Positions 1 through 8,203 of a DNA stretch of 17,733 bases are shown in pieces. The stretch is from DASUDX01 sp036275365. GTDB taxonomy: Bacteria; Pseudomonadota; Gammaproteobacteria; Nevskiales; Nevskiaceae. The notes under the pieces were generated by a model. That model ran no database searches and was not told the origin of the DNA. It saw only the letters and a program-made list of their open reading frames with translations. Positions within the stretch are counted from its first letter, which is position 1; the number at the start of each line of letters is the position of its first letter. The stretch covers positions 1-17,733 of the forward strand of contig DASUDX010000034.1 in the NCBI GenBank assembly GCA_036275365.1. Direction: 5' to 3'. Made by a program: the position numbers and the translations under genes.

Positions 1-811
1 TGACATAGCTCTCGGCCACCGGCTCCACCCCGCTGGCATTGAGCCAGACCAGGGCCCAGTCGCAGGCCTCGCGGGTGGCCTTGAACTGGCCGACGAAGGG
101 CTCGGCGGGCAGCGTCTCATAGCCCTGACAGGCGTCCTTGAGGTAGTCGGTCAGGCCGTTCTCGTACTGCCAGACGATCTGTTCCTTGTTGATCTGGTCG
201 TCCAGCGAGACCCGCAGGTTCGGGCACAGCACCGCCTTGGCGCGCAGCACCTGCTTGAGCCGGGGCAGCGAGAACTTCGCCGAATCGAAGTACTTGGGAT
301 CCGGCCAGAAGCGCACGGTGGTGCCGCTGCGGTTGCGCGGCGCGCTGCCGGTCTGGCGCAGATCCTCGTCCTTGTAGCCATCGCGGAAGCTGATCGCATA
401 CTCGCCGCCGCCGCGGGTGACGCGAACCTCCAGCCGCGAGGACAGCGCATTGACCACGCTCACCCCGACCCCGTGCAGACCGCCGCTGAACTGGTACTCC
501 TTGTTGGAGAACTTGGCACCCGAGTGCAGCTTGGTGAGGATCAGCTCGACGCCGCTCACCCGGTGTTCCGGATGCAGGTCCACCGGCATGCCGCGGCCGT
601 CGTCGGCCACCTGCAGCGAGCCATCCTCGAACACGGTGACCTCGATCTTGCGGGCGTGGCCGGCCAGGGCCTCGTCCACCGAGTTGTCGATGACTTCCTG
701 CGCCAGGTGGTTGGGGCGCTGGGTATCCGTGTACATCCCCGGGCGCTTGCGGACCGGGTCGAGGCCCTGGAGGACTTCAATGCTTTCGGCGCTGTAGGAG
801 GAGGCAGCCAT
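1..811 (-). CDS. parE: DNA topoisomerase IV subunit B (ParE), N-terminal part, cut by the window edge
   Basis: ParE is the ATPase subunit of topoisomerase IV, which decatenates daughter chromosomes together with ParC in the cytoplasm. About 270 N-terminal residues are visible and the frame stays open to the left edge. The start reads MAASSYSAESIEVLQGLDPV and continues into the RKRPGMYTDT segment, aligned with the known start of E. coli ParE. GHKL ATPase motifs are visible: Asn43 in VIDNSVDEAL, the D-x-G-x-G box DDGRGMP at 70-76, and the glycine-rich lid GLHGVGVSVVNALS at 111-124. The TDTQRP segment after RPGMY favours ParE over GyrB, which usually has IGDT there. The gene is divergent from xseB across 89 bp, and I saw no strong promoter in that gap. 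The Shine-Dalgarno sequence is weak. The transducer and TOPRIM domains lie outside the window. Confidence 0.96.
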   Translation of the reverse strand, partial: MAASSYSAESIEVLQGLDPVRKRPGMYTDTQRPNHLAQEVIDNSVDEALAGHARKIEVTVFEDGSLQVADDGRGMPVDLHPEHRVSGVELILTKLHSGAKFSNKEYQFSGGLHGVGVSVVNALSSRLEVRVTRGGGEYAISFRDGYKDEDLRQTGSAPRNRSGTTVRFWPDPKYFDSAKFSLPRLKQVLRAKAVLCPNLRVSLDDQINKEQIVWQYENGLTDYLKDACQGYETLPAEPFVGQFKATREACDWALVWLNASGVEPVAESYV

Positions 812-900
812 GTCCGGGGGTGGTCTGAAGGCGGCGGCACGGTAGCGGATGAGCCGGGGTGGGGCAACACGGCTAAACTGCCGCTTCCCCCGCTGCCCCG

Positions 901-1149
901 ATGATCATGCCCCGCCGCCCTGCCGACGCCGATGCCGCCGCCCCGGGCGAGCCGGCCATCGCCCAGTTCGAGGCCTCGCTACAGGAGCTGGACGGCATCG
1001 TGGCCCGGCTCGAAGGCGGCGAGCTGCAACTGGAAGAGGCGCTCGCCCTGTATGAACGCGGCCTCGCCCTGAGCCGGCACTGCCGGGGGGCGCTCGACCG
1101 CGCCGAGCTGCGCCTGCGCCAGCTGAGCAGCGAGCCCGGGCCGACGTGA
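901..1149 (+). CDS. xseB: Exodeoxyribonuclease VII small subunit
   Basis: XseB is the small helical subunit that assembles with XseA into exonuclease VII, which degrades single-stranded DNA to oligonucleotides. The product is about 82 residues, the usual size. The family core is clear from residue 22 on: FEASLQELDGIVARLEGGEL followed by LEEALALYERGLALSRHCR, a two-helix hairpin. The first 20 residues are low-complexity and Ala/Pro-rich. ATG at 901 and ATG at 907 are both possible starts and neither has a good ribosome binding site. The stop overlaps the GTG start of ispA in a GTGA arrangement, so the two genes are almost certainly cotranscribed and translationally coupled, as is common for xseB-ispA in gammaproteobacteria. 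Confidence 0.94.
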   Translation: MIMPRRPADADAAAPGEPAIAQFEASLQELDGIVARLEGGELQLEEALALYERGLALSRHCRGALDRAELRLRQLSSEPGPT

Positions 1150-2030
1150 GCGGGGCCGGCTTCGCCGCGCAGGTGCCCGGGCATCTGCAGCGGCTGTCTG
1201 ACACCCTGGACGCCCTGCTGCCCCCGCCGCAGGCGGCCCTGGCCGGTCTTCCCGAGGCGCTTCGCTATGCCCTGCAGGGGGGCAAGCGCCTGCGCGGGCT
1301 GCTGGTCTATGCCGCTGGCCAGGCCCTCGGCCAGGCCCCGGTGCGGCTCGATCCGCTCGCGGCGGCGGTGGAACTGGTGCACGCCTATTCGCTGGTGCAC
1401 GACGATCTGCCGGCGATGGACGACGACGATCTGCGCCGTGGCCAGCCCACCGTGCACCGCCGCTACGACGAGGCCACTGCCATTCTGGTGGGCGACGCCC
1501 TGCAGGCGCTCGCCTTCGAGGCCCTCACCGCCCCGGCGGTGCCCGCCGCGGCGGTACCGGGGCTGGTGCGGATGCTGGCCCAGGCGGTGGGCGCGGCCGG
1601 CATGGTTGGCGGCCAGGCCCTGGATCTGGCGGCCGAGGGTCAGCCGCTGAGCCTGGACCAGCTGCAGCGCCTGCACGCGCTCAAGACCGGGGCCCTGATC
1701 CGCGCCTGCTGCCTGCTGCCGGCCCTGCTGGAACCGGCCCACGAGGCGCAGCGGCAGGCCCTGCAGGCCTATGGCGAGCAGATCGGCCTGGCCTTCCAGA
1801 TCCAGGACGATGTGCTGGATGAAACCGCCGAGACCGCGGTGCTCGGCAAGACCGCCGGCAAGGATCGCGCCCAGGCCAAGTCCACCTATCCGGCGCTGAT
1901 GGGGCTGCAGCCGGCGCAGGCGCGGGCGGCCGAGTTGTTCGACGGGGCGCGGGCGGCCCTGCGTCCGCTGGGCCCGGCGGCCGAGGGCCTGCACTGGCTG
2001 GCCGATCACATCCAGGCCCGCGAGGCCTGA
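1146..2030 (+). CDS. ispA: Farnesyl diphosphate synthase (geranyltranstransferase)
   Basis: This cytoplasmic prenyltransferase condenses isopentenyl diphosphate with dimethylallyl and geranyl diphosphate to make farnesyl diphosphate, the precursor of undecaprenol, quinone side chains and hopanoids. The 294-residue length is typical. The first aspartate-rich motif is DDLPAMDDDD (86-95), preceded by an aromatic residue (Tyr81) at the -5 position expected of a C15-producing enzyme. The second motif is DDVLD (221-225), followed by GKTAGKD. GGKRLR (45-50) binds isopentenyl diphosphate; the usual Pro after it is Gly here. The GTG start at 1146 overlaps the xseB stop. dxs, often next in this operon, is absent; a convergent regulator gene ends 6 bp downstream, leaving no room for a terminator between them. 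Confidence 0.96.
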   Translation: MSGAGFAAQVPGHLQRLSDTLDALLPPPQAALAGLPEALRYALQGGKRLRGLLVYAAGQALGQAPVRLDPLAAAVELVHAYSLVHDDLPAMDDDDLRRGQPTVHRRYDEATAILVGDALQALAFEALTAPAVPAAAVPGLVRMLAQAVGAAGMVGGQALDLAAEGQPLSLDQLQRLHALKTGALIRACCLLPALLEPAHEAQRQALQAYGEQIGLAFQIQDDVLDETAETAVLGKTAGKDRAQAKSTYPALMGLQPAQARAAELFDGARAALRPLGPAAEGLHWLADHIQAREA

Positions 2031-2036
2031 GGCGGT

Positions 2037-2858
2037 TCAGACCCCGCCGCTGACCTTGGCGCGGTGCAGGTGGTCCAGCACCAGGGCCACGCGATCGCCG
2101 AGGAAGCGGTTGAGCGCCTTTTCCAGCGCCCGCGACACCTCCGAGGCCACCGCCATGTCGGCCTGCGGGCGCAGGCGGCCGATCAGGCCGGCCAGGCGCG
2201 CCACATCCTCGGCGGGTGGCAGGTCATCGCCATAGCGATCGACCACCCCGACCACCAGGCCGACCAGGCCCTCGGCCACCGCCTCGACATTGCGCCGCAG
2301 GCCGCCCACCAGCTCGAGCAGGGCCTTGAGCGGAATGCCCTCGCGCACCAGCTCGGAGGCGACTTCGATCATCCGCGGATCGGGGGCGACGAACTCCAGA
2401 CCCTCGCGCCGGAGCAGACCCAGCTCGATCACCCGCGCCAGATCGCCCGGACGCAGATCCGGACCGAAGCGGCGCAACAGCTCCACCATGCTGTAGTGGC
2501 GGGGGGTTTCCTGGGAGAACGGCAGGGTCAGGGCGCGTTCCAGCCCCAGCACCTCGGTGAGATCGCGGCCCTGCTCCCAGCTCTGCACCAGCTCGCCGAT
2601 GTTGGCCAGGGTGTAGCCGCGCTCGAGCAGGCGGTTGATCAGCCGCAGCCGGGCCAGATGCGCCTCGGTGTAAATGCCCTTGCGGCCGCGACGCTCCGGC
2701 GGCGGCAGCAGGCCGCGCTCCTGATAGGCCCGCACATTGCGCACGGTGGCCGCGGCCTCGCGCGCCAGCTCGTCGATGCTGAACTCTCCCGGGGCGCTGG
2801 CGCGGGCCTGACGACCGGTTCTGGCGACGGTTGCGGCTGTACGAGTTTTGCCATTCAT
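2037..2858 (-). CDS. MerR-family transcriptional regulator
   Basis: This is a 273-residue DNA-binding regulator. Residues 26-100 form a MerR-type winged helix: FSIDELAREAAATVRNVRAY, then an ERGLLPPPERRGRKGIYTE wing and a helix around LRLINRLLERGYTLANIGEL. The last ~170 residues are helical and include a second HTH-like stretch (about 123-150). There is no cysteine in the protein, so it is not a thiol or classical metal sensor of the SoxR/MerR/CueR kind; the ligand is unknown. ATG 2858 was chosen because longer in-frame versions would run into the divergent gene's promoter region and add residues with no family resemblance. The first 25 residues are basic and Ala/Thr-rich. The gene starts 56 bp from the divergent DUF1302 gene, so control of that gene and of itself is the natural inference. 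Confidence 0.85.
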   Translation of the reverse strand: MNGKTRTAATVARTGRQARASAPGEFSIDELAREAAATVRNVRAYQERGLLPPPERRGRKGIYTEAHLARLRLINRLLERGYTLANIGELVQSWEQGRDLTEVLGLERALTLPFSQETPRHYSMVELLRRFGPDLRPGDLARVIELGLLRREGLEFVAPDPRMIEVASELVREGIPLKALLELVGGLRRNVEAVAEGLVGLVVGVVDRYGDDLPPAEDVARLAGLIGRLRPQADMAVASEVSRALEKALNRFLGDRVALVLDHLHRAKVSGGV

Positions 2859-2914
2859 GGCCGGATCATAGCCCCGTAGAATCCGCCGCCCCAATAGCTC
2901 TCCCGCTGCGTTCC
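2859..2914. promoter_or_regulatory. Divergent promoter region between the MerR-type regulator and the DUF1302 gene
   Basis: The 56-bp spacer has -10-like hexamers in both directions. On the plus strand TAGAAT lies at 2877-2882 without a well-placed -35. On the minus strand TTGGGG (2894-2889) and TATGAT (2870-2865) are separated by 18 bp. The predicted minus-strand start would fall at or next to the ATG at 2858, so the regulator mRNA may be leaderless or nearly so. No Shine-Dalgarno sequence is seen before either start. These are hexamer matches read by eye and no clear MerR dyad was found. Confidence 0.35.
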
Positions 2915-5449
2915 ATGTCCTATGCGTCCCGCTCGCTGCCCCGGCTGATCGTCCCGGTGGCACTGGCCTGGTCCACCGCCCTGCCCGCCGTGGAACTGGA
3001 GTTTCTCGACGGCACCGTCACCGGCACGCTCAACAGCACCATTACCCTGGGCGGCGCCATCCGCATGCAGGATCGGGCCGCCGATCTGGTGGGCAAGGCC
3101 AACCTCAATCCGGATGTCTGCGCCGGTGCCAACCAGAGCTGCCAGGGCGTGTTCCGCGATCAGGTCCACCCCTCGCAAAGCCTGGTGGCGGCCCCGGGCG
3201 CGCCGACCATGCGCGCCGACGACGGCAACCTCAGCTACGACCGCCACGATTTCACCCAGGTGGTCGGCAAGCTCACCCAGGACCTGAGCCTGACCTGGGG
3301 CGACTACGGCCTGTTCGCCCGCTGGCTGGGCTTCTACGATGCGGTCAACGCCGATTTCGAACAGGTCTTTCCCAATCGCATCACTGCGGAGAATGTCGGG
3401 AGCGTCGGCATCACCGGCGACAACGCCAGCGCCAACCGCTACTTCGACCGGGTCTACGGCCGCGGCGCCTTCGAGCGCGAGCGTCGCCGCGAGGGCGAGG
3501 GGCTGCGCCAGATCGGCACCGATCTGCAGCTGCTCGATCTCAATGTCTACGGCAAGCTGCCGCTGTGGGGCGAGCGCGAGCTGAGCTGGAAGCTCGGCCG
3601 GCAGACGCTGAACTGGGGCGAGTCGACACTGCTGGCGATCAACAGCCTCAACCAGATCAACCCGCCCAACGCCAACAACCTCTACCGCACCGGCTTCCAG
3701 GTGGAGGAGGTGTTCACCCCGGTGGGGCTGGTCTATCTGAGTACCGAGCCGTTCTACAACGCCACGGTCGAGCTGTTCTACCAGTACGAGTGGGAACCGC
3801 TGGAGGCGCCGACCCCGGGCAGCTTCCTCGGCTTTGCCGACATCGGCAGCAACAATCTGATCGATCACATCAATCTGAGCTTCGGGGGCTCGGCGGATGA
3901 CCCGGATGGCGTCGGCCGCTTCCTCAACAGCCCGCTGTCGCTGATCACGCCGACCACCGCCAAGGCCACCCGCGGGCCTGACCGCGAGCCCGAGGACGGC
4001 GGCCAGTTCGGCCTCTCGTTCAAGTACTACGCCGAGGAGTTCAACAGCGGCACCGAGCTCGGCTTCTATTTCATGAACTACCACTCGCGGCTGCCCTATG
4101 TGAGCTTCAACGCCCTGCAGGCCAGCTGCGCGCGGCGCGAGGGCAACCCGCTGGGCATCGATGCCCGCAACACCGCCGAGTTCCTGCAGGCCTGTCCGAA
4201 CATCCCCGTGCTCACCGATGCCGGGGCCCGCCAGCAGCTGCAGATCGACGCCGTCAGCGCGATCAGCCGCAACCCGGCGATCCTCGCCGACCTCGGTCTG
4301 GACCCGGCCCTGCTCGGCAACCCGGCGGCGGCCCTGGGCGTGCTCTCCAGCCTGCTGGCCGGCAGCACGGTGGACTGCGCCGGTGGCTCGGATGAGTGCG
4401 ACGACGCGGTTCCGCTCGATACCGGGCTGGTGTTCTTCGAGTACCCGGAGGACATCCAGATGTATGGCTTCTCCTTCAACACCAGCTTCGAGGATCTGGC
4501 GCTGCAGGGGGAGATCGCCTACCGCCCCAACCTGCCGCTGCAGGTGGCGATCATCGATCTGGAGTTCGCCTCGGCGGAGCCGGCGCTGACCCGCTGCCAC
4601 GACGCCAGCCTGGGCTGCGCCGGCACCAGCGGCGGCACCGGTGCGCTCAACAGCCAGGGTGATCGCACGCTGATCGGCAACGAGTTCGGCAGCAGCGACT
4701 TCCTCGATGCCAGCGGCAACAACCCCTATCCGGACACCATCAACCTGCTGGTGGGCCATGTGCCGGGCTCGGCACGGTCCTTCCCCAGCTTCGTCACCGC
4801 CTATCGCGGCCAGGCGCCGGGAGAGACCGCACCGGGCGCCTACATCCGCGGCTACGAGCGCTTCGATGTGCTGCAGTACAACCTCGGCGGCACCCAGGTG
4901 CTGGGCGCCACCGACAACTGGGTGGGCGCCGACCAGGTGCAGCTGGTGTTCGAGCTGGGGGCCACCCATGTGCCGGGCCTGCCCTCGCTGGACCGTCTGC
5001 AGATCGAGGCACCGGGCATCTACACCCATGCCAGCGCCGGCGCCGATGGCAGCGGGGCCGATGGCTCGCGCCAGGCCTGCGCCGCCAACCCGAGCTGCCA
5101 TGTCGGCCCCGATGGCCTGCGCTTCAATCCCACCCAGGCCAATCTGGATCGCTTCGTCGATGCCTTCTCCTGGGGCTACCGGCTGATCTCGATCATCAAG
5201 TACGAGAGCGTCTTCCCCGGTATCAGCTTCGCGCCGTTCATCCTGCTCGGCCACGATGTCAACGGCACGGCGCCGGGACCGGGCGAGAACTTCGTGGAAG
5301 GCCGCAAGCAGGCGCAGATCACGGTGGAGATGCGCTACTACGACTCGCTCTCCCTCAACGGCGGCTACGCCTGGTTCACCGGCGCCGGTGAGGCCAACCT
5401 CTACCGCGACCGCGACTACGCCCAGTTCTTCCTCAAGTACCAGTTCTAG
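2915..5449 (+). CDS. DUF1302-type outer-membrane beta-barrel protein, large form
   Basis: The product has 844 residues. A signal peptide is likely (basic start, LIVPVALAWSTALPAV hydrophobic run, cleavage near residue 25). The mature start ELEFLDGTVTGTLNSTITLG, the segment KLGRQTLNWGEST (226-238) and NQINPPNANN (246-255) are typical of the DUF1302 family. The protein ends in FFLKYQF; a terminal Phe is the outer-membrane assembly signal. Alternating beta strands occur throughout. DUF1302 proteins are predicted outer-membrane barrels of unknown function, often encoded with a DUF1329 periplasmic protein and RND exporters; none is next to this one. It is longer than the 550-650 residues I associate with the family. 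Ten cysteines fall in five pairs: 69/76, 405/427, 488/495, 561/568, 722/728. ATG 2915 fits the signal peptide. The last 17 bp overlap the convergent recO. Confidence 0.82.
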   Translation: MSYASRSLPRLIVPVALAWSTALPAVELEFLDGTVTGTLNSTITLGGAIRMQDRAADLVGKANLNPDVCAGANQSCQGVFRDQVHPSQSLVAAPGAPTMRADDGNLSYDRHDFTQVVGKLTQDLSLTWGDYGLFARWLGFYDAVNADFEQVFPNRITAENVGSVGITGDNASANRYFDRVYGRGAFERERRREGEGLRQIGTDLQLLDLNVYGKLPLWGERELSWKLGRQTLNWGESTLLAINSLNQINPPNANNLYRTGFQVEEVFTPVGLVYLSTEPFYNATVELFYQYEWEPLEAPTPGSFLGFADIGSNNLIDHINLSFGGSADDPDGVGRFLNSPLSLITPTTAKATRGPDREPEDGGQFGLSFKYYAEEFNSGTELGFYFMNYHSRLPYVSFNALQASCARREGNPLGIDARNTAEFLQACPNIPVLTDAGARQQLQIDAVSAISRNPAILADLGLDPALLGNPAAALGVLSSLLAGSTVDCAGGSDECDDAVPLDTGLVFFEYPEDIQMYGFSFNTSFEDLALQGEIAYRPNLPLQVAIIDLEFASAEPALTRCHDASLGCAGTSGGTGALNSQGDRTLIGNEFGSSDFLDASGNNPYPDTINLLVGHVPGSARSFPSFVTAYRGQAPGETAPGAYIRGYERFDVLQYNLGGTQVLGATDNWVGADQVQLVFELGATHVPGLPSLDRLQIEAPGIYTHASAGADGSGADGSRQACAANPSCHVGPDGLRFNPTQANLDRFVDAFSWGYRLISIIKYESVFPGISFAPFILLGHDVNGTAPGPGENFVEGRKQAQITVEMRYYDSLSLNGGYAWFTGAGEANLYRDRDYAQFFLKYQF

Positions 5450-6161
5450 GCGGGGCAGCCGGCGCACGGCTGCGCAGCTCGCGCAGCAGCCGCGCGCTTT
5501 CCAGCTCGCGCCCGCCCAGCAGCGGCGCCAGCCGGCCGCGCAGGAAGTCCCTTGCCGCGCGCAGCTCGCCCGGCGTGGCCGTCTCGCCGGCGCCGCTGGC
5601 CAGCCAGGCCAGCGCCGCGGCCGGCAGCGCGCCCGGGGTCTCGGCTGCGGTGGGCTGCCAGCCGCCGTCCTCGCGATGCAGCCAGGCCTCGGCCTCGCCG
5701 TCCGGCCAGTCCAGCCCGTAGCCCAGCTCATCGAGCAGATCGAGCTCGAAGCGCCGCAGCGGCGGCTCCAGCGGACCGGCGCCGAGCGCGGCCAGCGCCT
5801 CGCCGTAGGCCTCGAACAGACGCGGATGGGGGTCCTGGCGGGGCAGCAGGCGCAGCAGCAACTCATTGAGATACCAGGCGCAGAACAGCGCCTCGCCCTG
5901 CAGCGGCAGCGGCGGTGAGGCGGCTTCCGCCGCCTGCAGGGTGGCGAGCTCCCCGGCCTCGCTCCAGCTCAGCAGCAGCGGCTGCAGGATCTGCAGCAGC
6001 CCGCGCGAGCGCGAGCGCGGCCCGCGGGCCGAGCGCGCCACGCCACCGACCCGTCCCTGGCCGGGGCTGAACCATTCCAGCAGCAGGCTGGTTTCGCGAT
6101 AGGGCCGGCTGCTGAGAATCCAGGCCGGCTGCAGCTCGTGGCGGCGGCGCGCAGCGCTCAC
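5433..6161 (-). CDS. recO: DNA repair protein RecO
   Basis: RecO acts in the RecFOR pathway, annealing single-stranded DNA and loading RecA onto SSB-coated gaps with RecR. The 242-residue length is normal. The N-terminal OB-fold is recognisable: PAWILSSRPYRETSLLLEWF, then GRVGGVARSARGPRS. The helical C-terminal part contains ALFCAWYLNELLLRLLP and FELDLLDELGYGLDW, family hallmarks. There is no four-cysteine zinc site, as in many gammaproteobacterial RecO proteins. GTG 6161 is supported by GAGGTG 5 nt upstream (plus-strand 6167-6172), inside the end of era; the genes are 9 bp apart and certainly cotranscribed. recO is the last gene of the long minus-strand unit. pdxJ, which often follows recO, is not here; the convergent DUF1302 gene overlaps its 3' end instead. 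Confidence 0.94.
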   Translation of the reverse strand: MSAARRRHELQPAWILSSRPYRETSLLLEWFSPGQGRVGGVARSARGPRSRSRGLLQILQPLLLSWSEAGELATLQAAEAASPPLPLQGEALFCAWYLNELLLRLLPRQDPHPRLFEAYGEALAALGAGPLEPPLRRFELDLLDELGYGLDWPDGEAEAWLHREDGGWQPTAAETPGALPAAALAWLASGAGETATPGELRAARDFLRGRLAPLLGGRELESARLLRELRSRAPAAPPRTGT

Positions 6162-6170
6162 CGGCGCACC

Positions 6171-7055
6171 TCAGTCGGTCTCGTAGCCGAGGCTGCGCAG
6201 GGCCTTGGGGTCATCGCTCCAGTTCTCGCGCACCTTGCACCACAGGCGCAGGAACACCTTGCCGCCGGTGGACGCCTCCAGATCGCGGCGGGCGCTGCTG
6301 CCCACCTGCTTCAAGGTCTGGCCCTGCTCGCCGATCACGATCGCCTTCTGCCCTTCGCGCTCCACCCAGATGGTGGCGTCGATCCGGGTCAGCGCGCCCT
6401 CGCGGACCCAGCGGTCGATCGACACCGTGGTGGCGTAGGGCAGTTCCTGGTGCAGGGTGCGGATCAGCTTTTCACGAACCGTCTCGGCGGCGGCAAAGCC
6501 CTCGTCGTGACCGGTGTCCATGTCCGGCGGATACAGCGGCGGTCCCTCCGGCAGACGGGCCTCGATCTCGCGCACCAGGGCGTCGAGATTGGCGCGGCGC
6601 AGGGCCGAGAGCGGGATCACGAAAGCGAACTCGCGCAGCGCGCTGAGCCGCTCCAGCTCCGGCAGCAGGGCGGTCTTGTCGGCCACCCGGTCCACCTTGT
6701 TGAGCACCAGACCGACCGGCGCCGGCTGGCCCTGCAGCCGCTCCAGCACCGCCTGGTCCTCCTCGGTCCAGCGGCCCTGCTCGACCACGAACAGCACCAG
6801 ATCGACATCCTGCAGGCCGCCCAGCGCCGCCTGGTTCATGTAGCGGTTGAGCGCGCGCTTCTCGCCGCGGTGCAGCCCCGGGGTGTCGACGAAGACGATC
6901 TGCGCCTGCTCGCCGTGGCGCACCCCCTGGATGCGATGGCGGGTGGTCTGCGGCTTGTGGCTGACGATGCTCACCTTGCGTCGCAGCAGGGCGTTGAGCA
7001 GTGAGGACTTGCCGACATTGGGACGGCCGATCAGGGTGACGATGCCGCTACGCAT
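6171..7055 (-). CDS. era: GTPase Era
   Basis: Era is an essential GTPase that binds the 3' end of 16S rRNA and helps mature the 30S subunit. The product has 294 residues. G1 is GRPNVGKSS (10-18), G3 DTPG (57-60), G4 NKVD (119-122) and G5 SAL (150-152). The C-terminal KH domain includes KAIVIGEQGQTLKQVG with the G-x-x-G signature, followed by VFLRLWCKVRENWSDD, a strongly conserved Era segment. ATG 7055 places the G1 motif where it belongs and overlaps the rnc stop by 8 bp (ATGCGTAG), the usual rnc-era coupling. All switch and nucleotide-binding residues appear intact. Confidence 0.97.
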   Translation of the reverse strand: MRSGIVTLIGRPNVGKSSLLNALLRRKVSIVSHKPQTTRHRIQGVRHGEQAQIVFVDTPGLHRGEKRALNRYMNQAALGGLQDVDLVLFVVEQGRWTEEDQAVLERLQGQPAPVGLVLNKVDRVADKTALLPELERLSALREFAFVIPLSALRRANLDALVREIEARLPEGPPLYPPDMDTGHDEGFAAAETVREKLIRTLHQELPYATTVSIDRWVREGALTRIDATIWVEREGQKAIVIGEQGQTLKQVGSSARRDLEASTGGKVFLRLWCKVRENWSDDPKALRSLGYETD

Positions 7056-7734
7056 GGCGATGGAGTTCCTGCAAAAGGGTTTCGGCGGCGCGCTGCTCGG
7101 CGATCCGCCGGCTGCTGCCGCTGGCGCGCGCCTCGACCGGTGCGTCCTCGAGCGCGCAGAGCACTTCGAAGGCGCGGGCGTGGGGCGGGCCGGACTCGGC
7201 CACCACCTCGTAGCGCGGCCGCGGCCGGGCGCGGGCCTGCAGCCATTCCTGCAGCCGGGTCTTGGCGTCCTTGAGCGACTCCGCATCCGGCAGATGCTCG
7301 AGCAGCGGTGCGAAGCAGCGCAGGCAGGCGGCGCGCGCGGCCTCGAAGCCGGCATCGCGATAGATCGCCCCGATCAAGGCCTCGAAGGCGTCGGCCAGGG
7401 TGGAGTCGCGCCGCCAGCCGCCGCTCTTGCGCTCGCCCTCACCAAGCTGCAGCAGCTCGCCGAGGGCCAGATCGCGGGCCAGGCCCGCCAGCGCCGGCTC
7501 CCGCACCAGGCTGGCGCGCAGACGCGAGAGCTCCCCCTCCTCGGCGCCGGGCCGGCGCTCGAACAGGGCTTCCGCAATCACGAAATTGAGCAGGGCGTCG
7601 CCGAGAAACTCCAGACGCTCGTTGTTGTCCGCCGCGTGCGAGCGATGGGTCAGGGCCCGCCGCAGCCAGGCCGGATCCTGGAACACATGGCCGAGGGCCT
7701 CGGCCAGCCGCCGGTGCTCGCGCGCCTCGTTCAA
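7048..7734 (-). CDS. rnc: Ribonuclease III
   Basis: RNase III cleaves double-stranded RNA, processing the 30S rRNA precursor and many mRNAs. It is 228 residues long. The signature NERLEFLGDALL (38-49) and EALIGAIYRD (118-127) are present, and the acidic metal-binding residues can be placed at Glu42, Asp46, Glu66, Asp115 and Glu118. The C-terminal double-stranded RNA-binding domain begins at KTRLQEWLQ and ends with GSSRRIAEQRAAETLL. The chosen start is TTG at 7734, which overlaps the TGA of the preceding DUF4845 gene (TTGA). It gives about the usual length ahead of ALTHRS, and no in-frame ATG lies nearby. A rare TTG start plus an overlap suggests expression by translational coupling at a modest level. 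Confidence 0.96.
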   Translation of the reverse strand: MNEAREHRRLAEALGHVFQDPAWLRRALTHRSHAADNNERLEFLGDALLNFVIAEALFERRPGAEEGELSRLRASLVREPALAGLARDLALGELLQLGEGERKSGGWRRDSTLADAFEALIGAIYRDAGFEAARAACLRCFAPLLEHLPDAESLKDAKTRLQEWLQARARPRPRYEVVAESGPPHARAFEVLCALEDAPVEARASGSSRRIAEQRAAETLLQELHRHA

Positions 7735-8144
7735 CCGTCCACGCCGTCGTCGGCGCCGCCGGTCCCGCGCAGACGGACCTCATCCTTGAACTGGAACACC
7801 AGGAAGACGTTGTAGAACAGGTGGGTGCGTGCCTCGTAGTCATAGCTGAGGACACGGCCGCCGTCGACGCGCTTGATCTTCACATCCTTCGGGGTGATCA
7901 GCTTGATGTCGTCGATGTCCCAGCGCCGCTGCAGGGCGGTGCGCACCCGTCCGGCGTCGGCATTGGCCAGTTCCGGATCGTTGGCGACCCCGTTGACCGC
8001 GCCGGCCAGGGTGAACTGATTCATGTACAGCGGGAACGACTTGATGCCGACGATCGCGAACAGGGCGATCAGGCCGAACACGATCAGCAGGCCGAACCAG
8101 CCAAGACCGCGCTGGCGGGCGGGGGGAACGGGGAAGACGGTCAT
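7731..8144 (-). CDS. DUF4845 small single-pass membrane protein
   Basis: The product has 137 residues and unknown function. It has a short proline-containing N-terminus, one transmembrane segment (about residues 14-35, LGWFGLLIVFGLIALFAIVG) and a C-terminal domain likely in the periplasm. That domain ends with VFLVFQFKDEVRLRG and a Gly/Asp tail. Size, topology and position between lepB and rnc match the DUF4845 family of gammaproteobacteria. ATG 8144 puts ten residues before the membrane helix; the ribosome binding site is weak. The stop overlaps the rnc TTG start. A 59-bp gap separates it from lepB and shows no clear promoter or terminator. Its conserved neighbourhood suggests a link to export or envelope functions, but that is inference. 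Confidence 0.88.
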   Translation of the reverse strand: MTVFPVPPARQRGLGWFGLLIVFGLIALFAIVGIKSFPLYMNQFTLAGAVNGVANDPELANADAGRVRTALQRRWDIDDIKLITPKDVKIKRVDGGRVLSYDYEARTHLFYNVFLVFQFKDEVRLRGTGGADDGVDG

Positions 8145-8203
8145 GGCAGGCGCCGGGCGGGAACGGGAGTGGCTAGGGTACGGGAAGCGCCCGCCCCCGC
8201 GCA

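Noticed and set aside
2855..5866. A 1003-residue minus-strand frame opposite the DUF1302 gene and running into recO
   Set aside because: It is a third-position shadow in high-GC DNA: low-complexity Ala/Gly/Val/Arg/His composition, no domain, while the plus frame has a signal peptide and family motifs.
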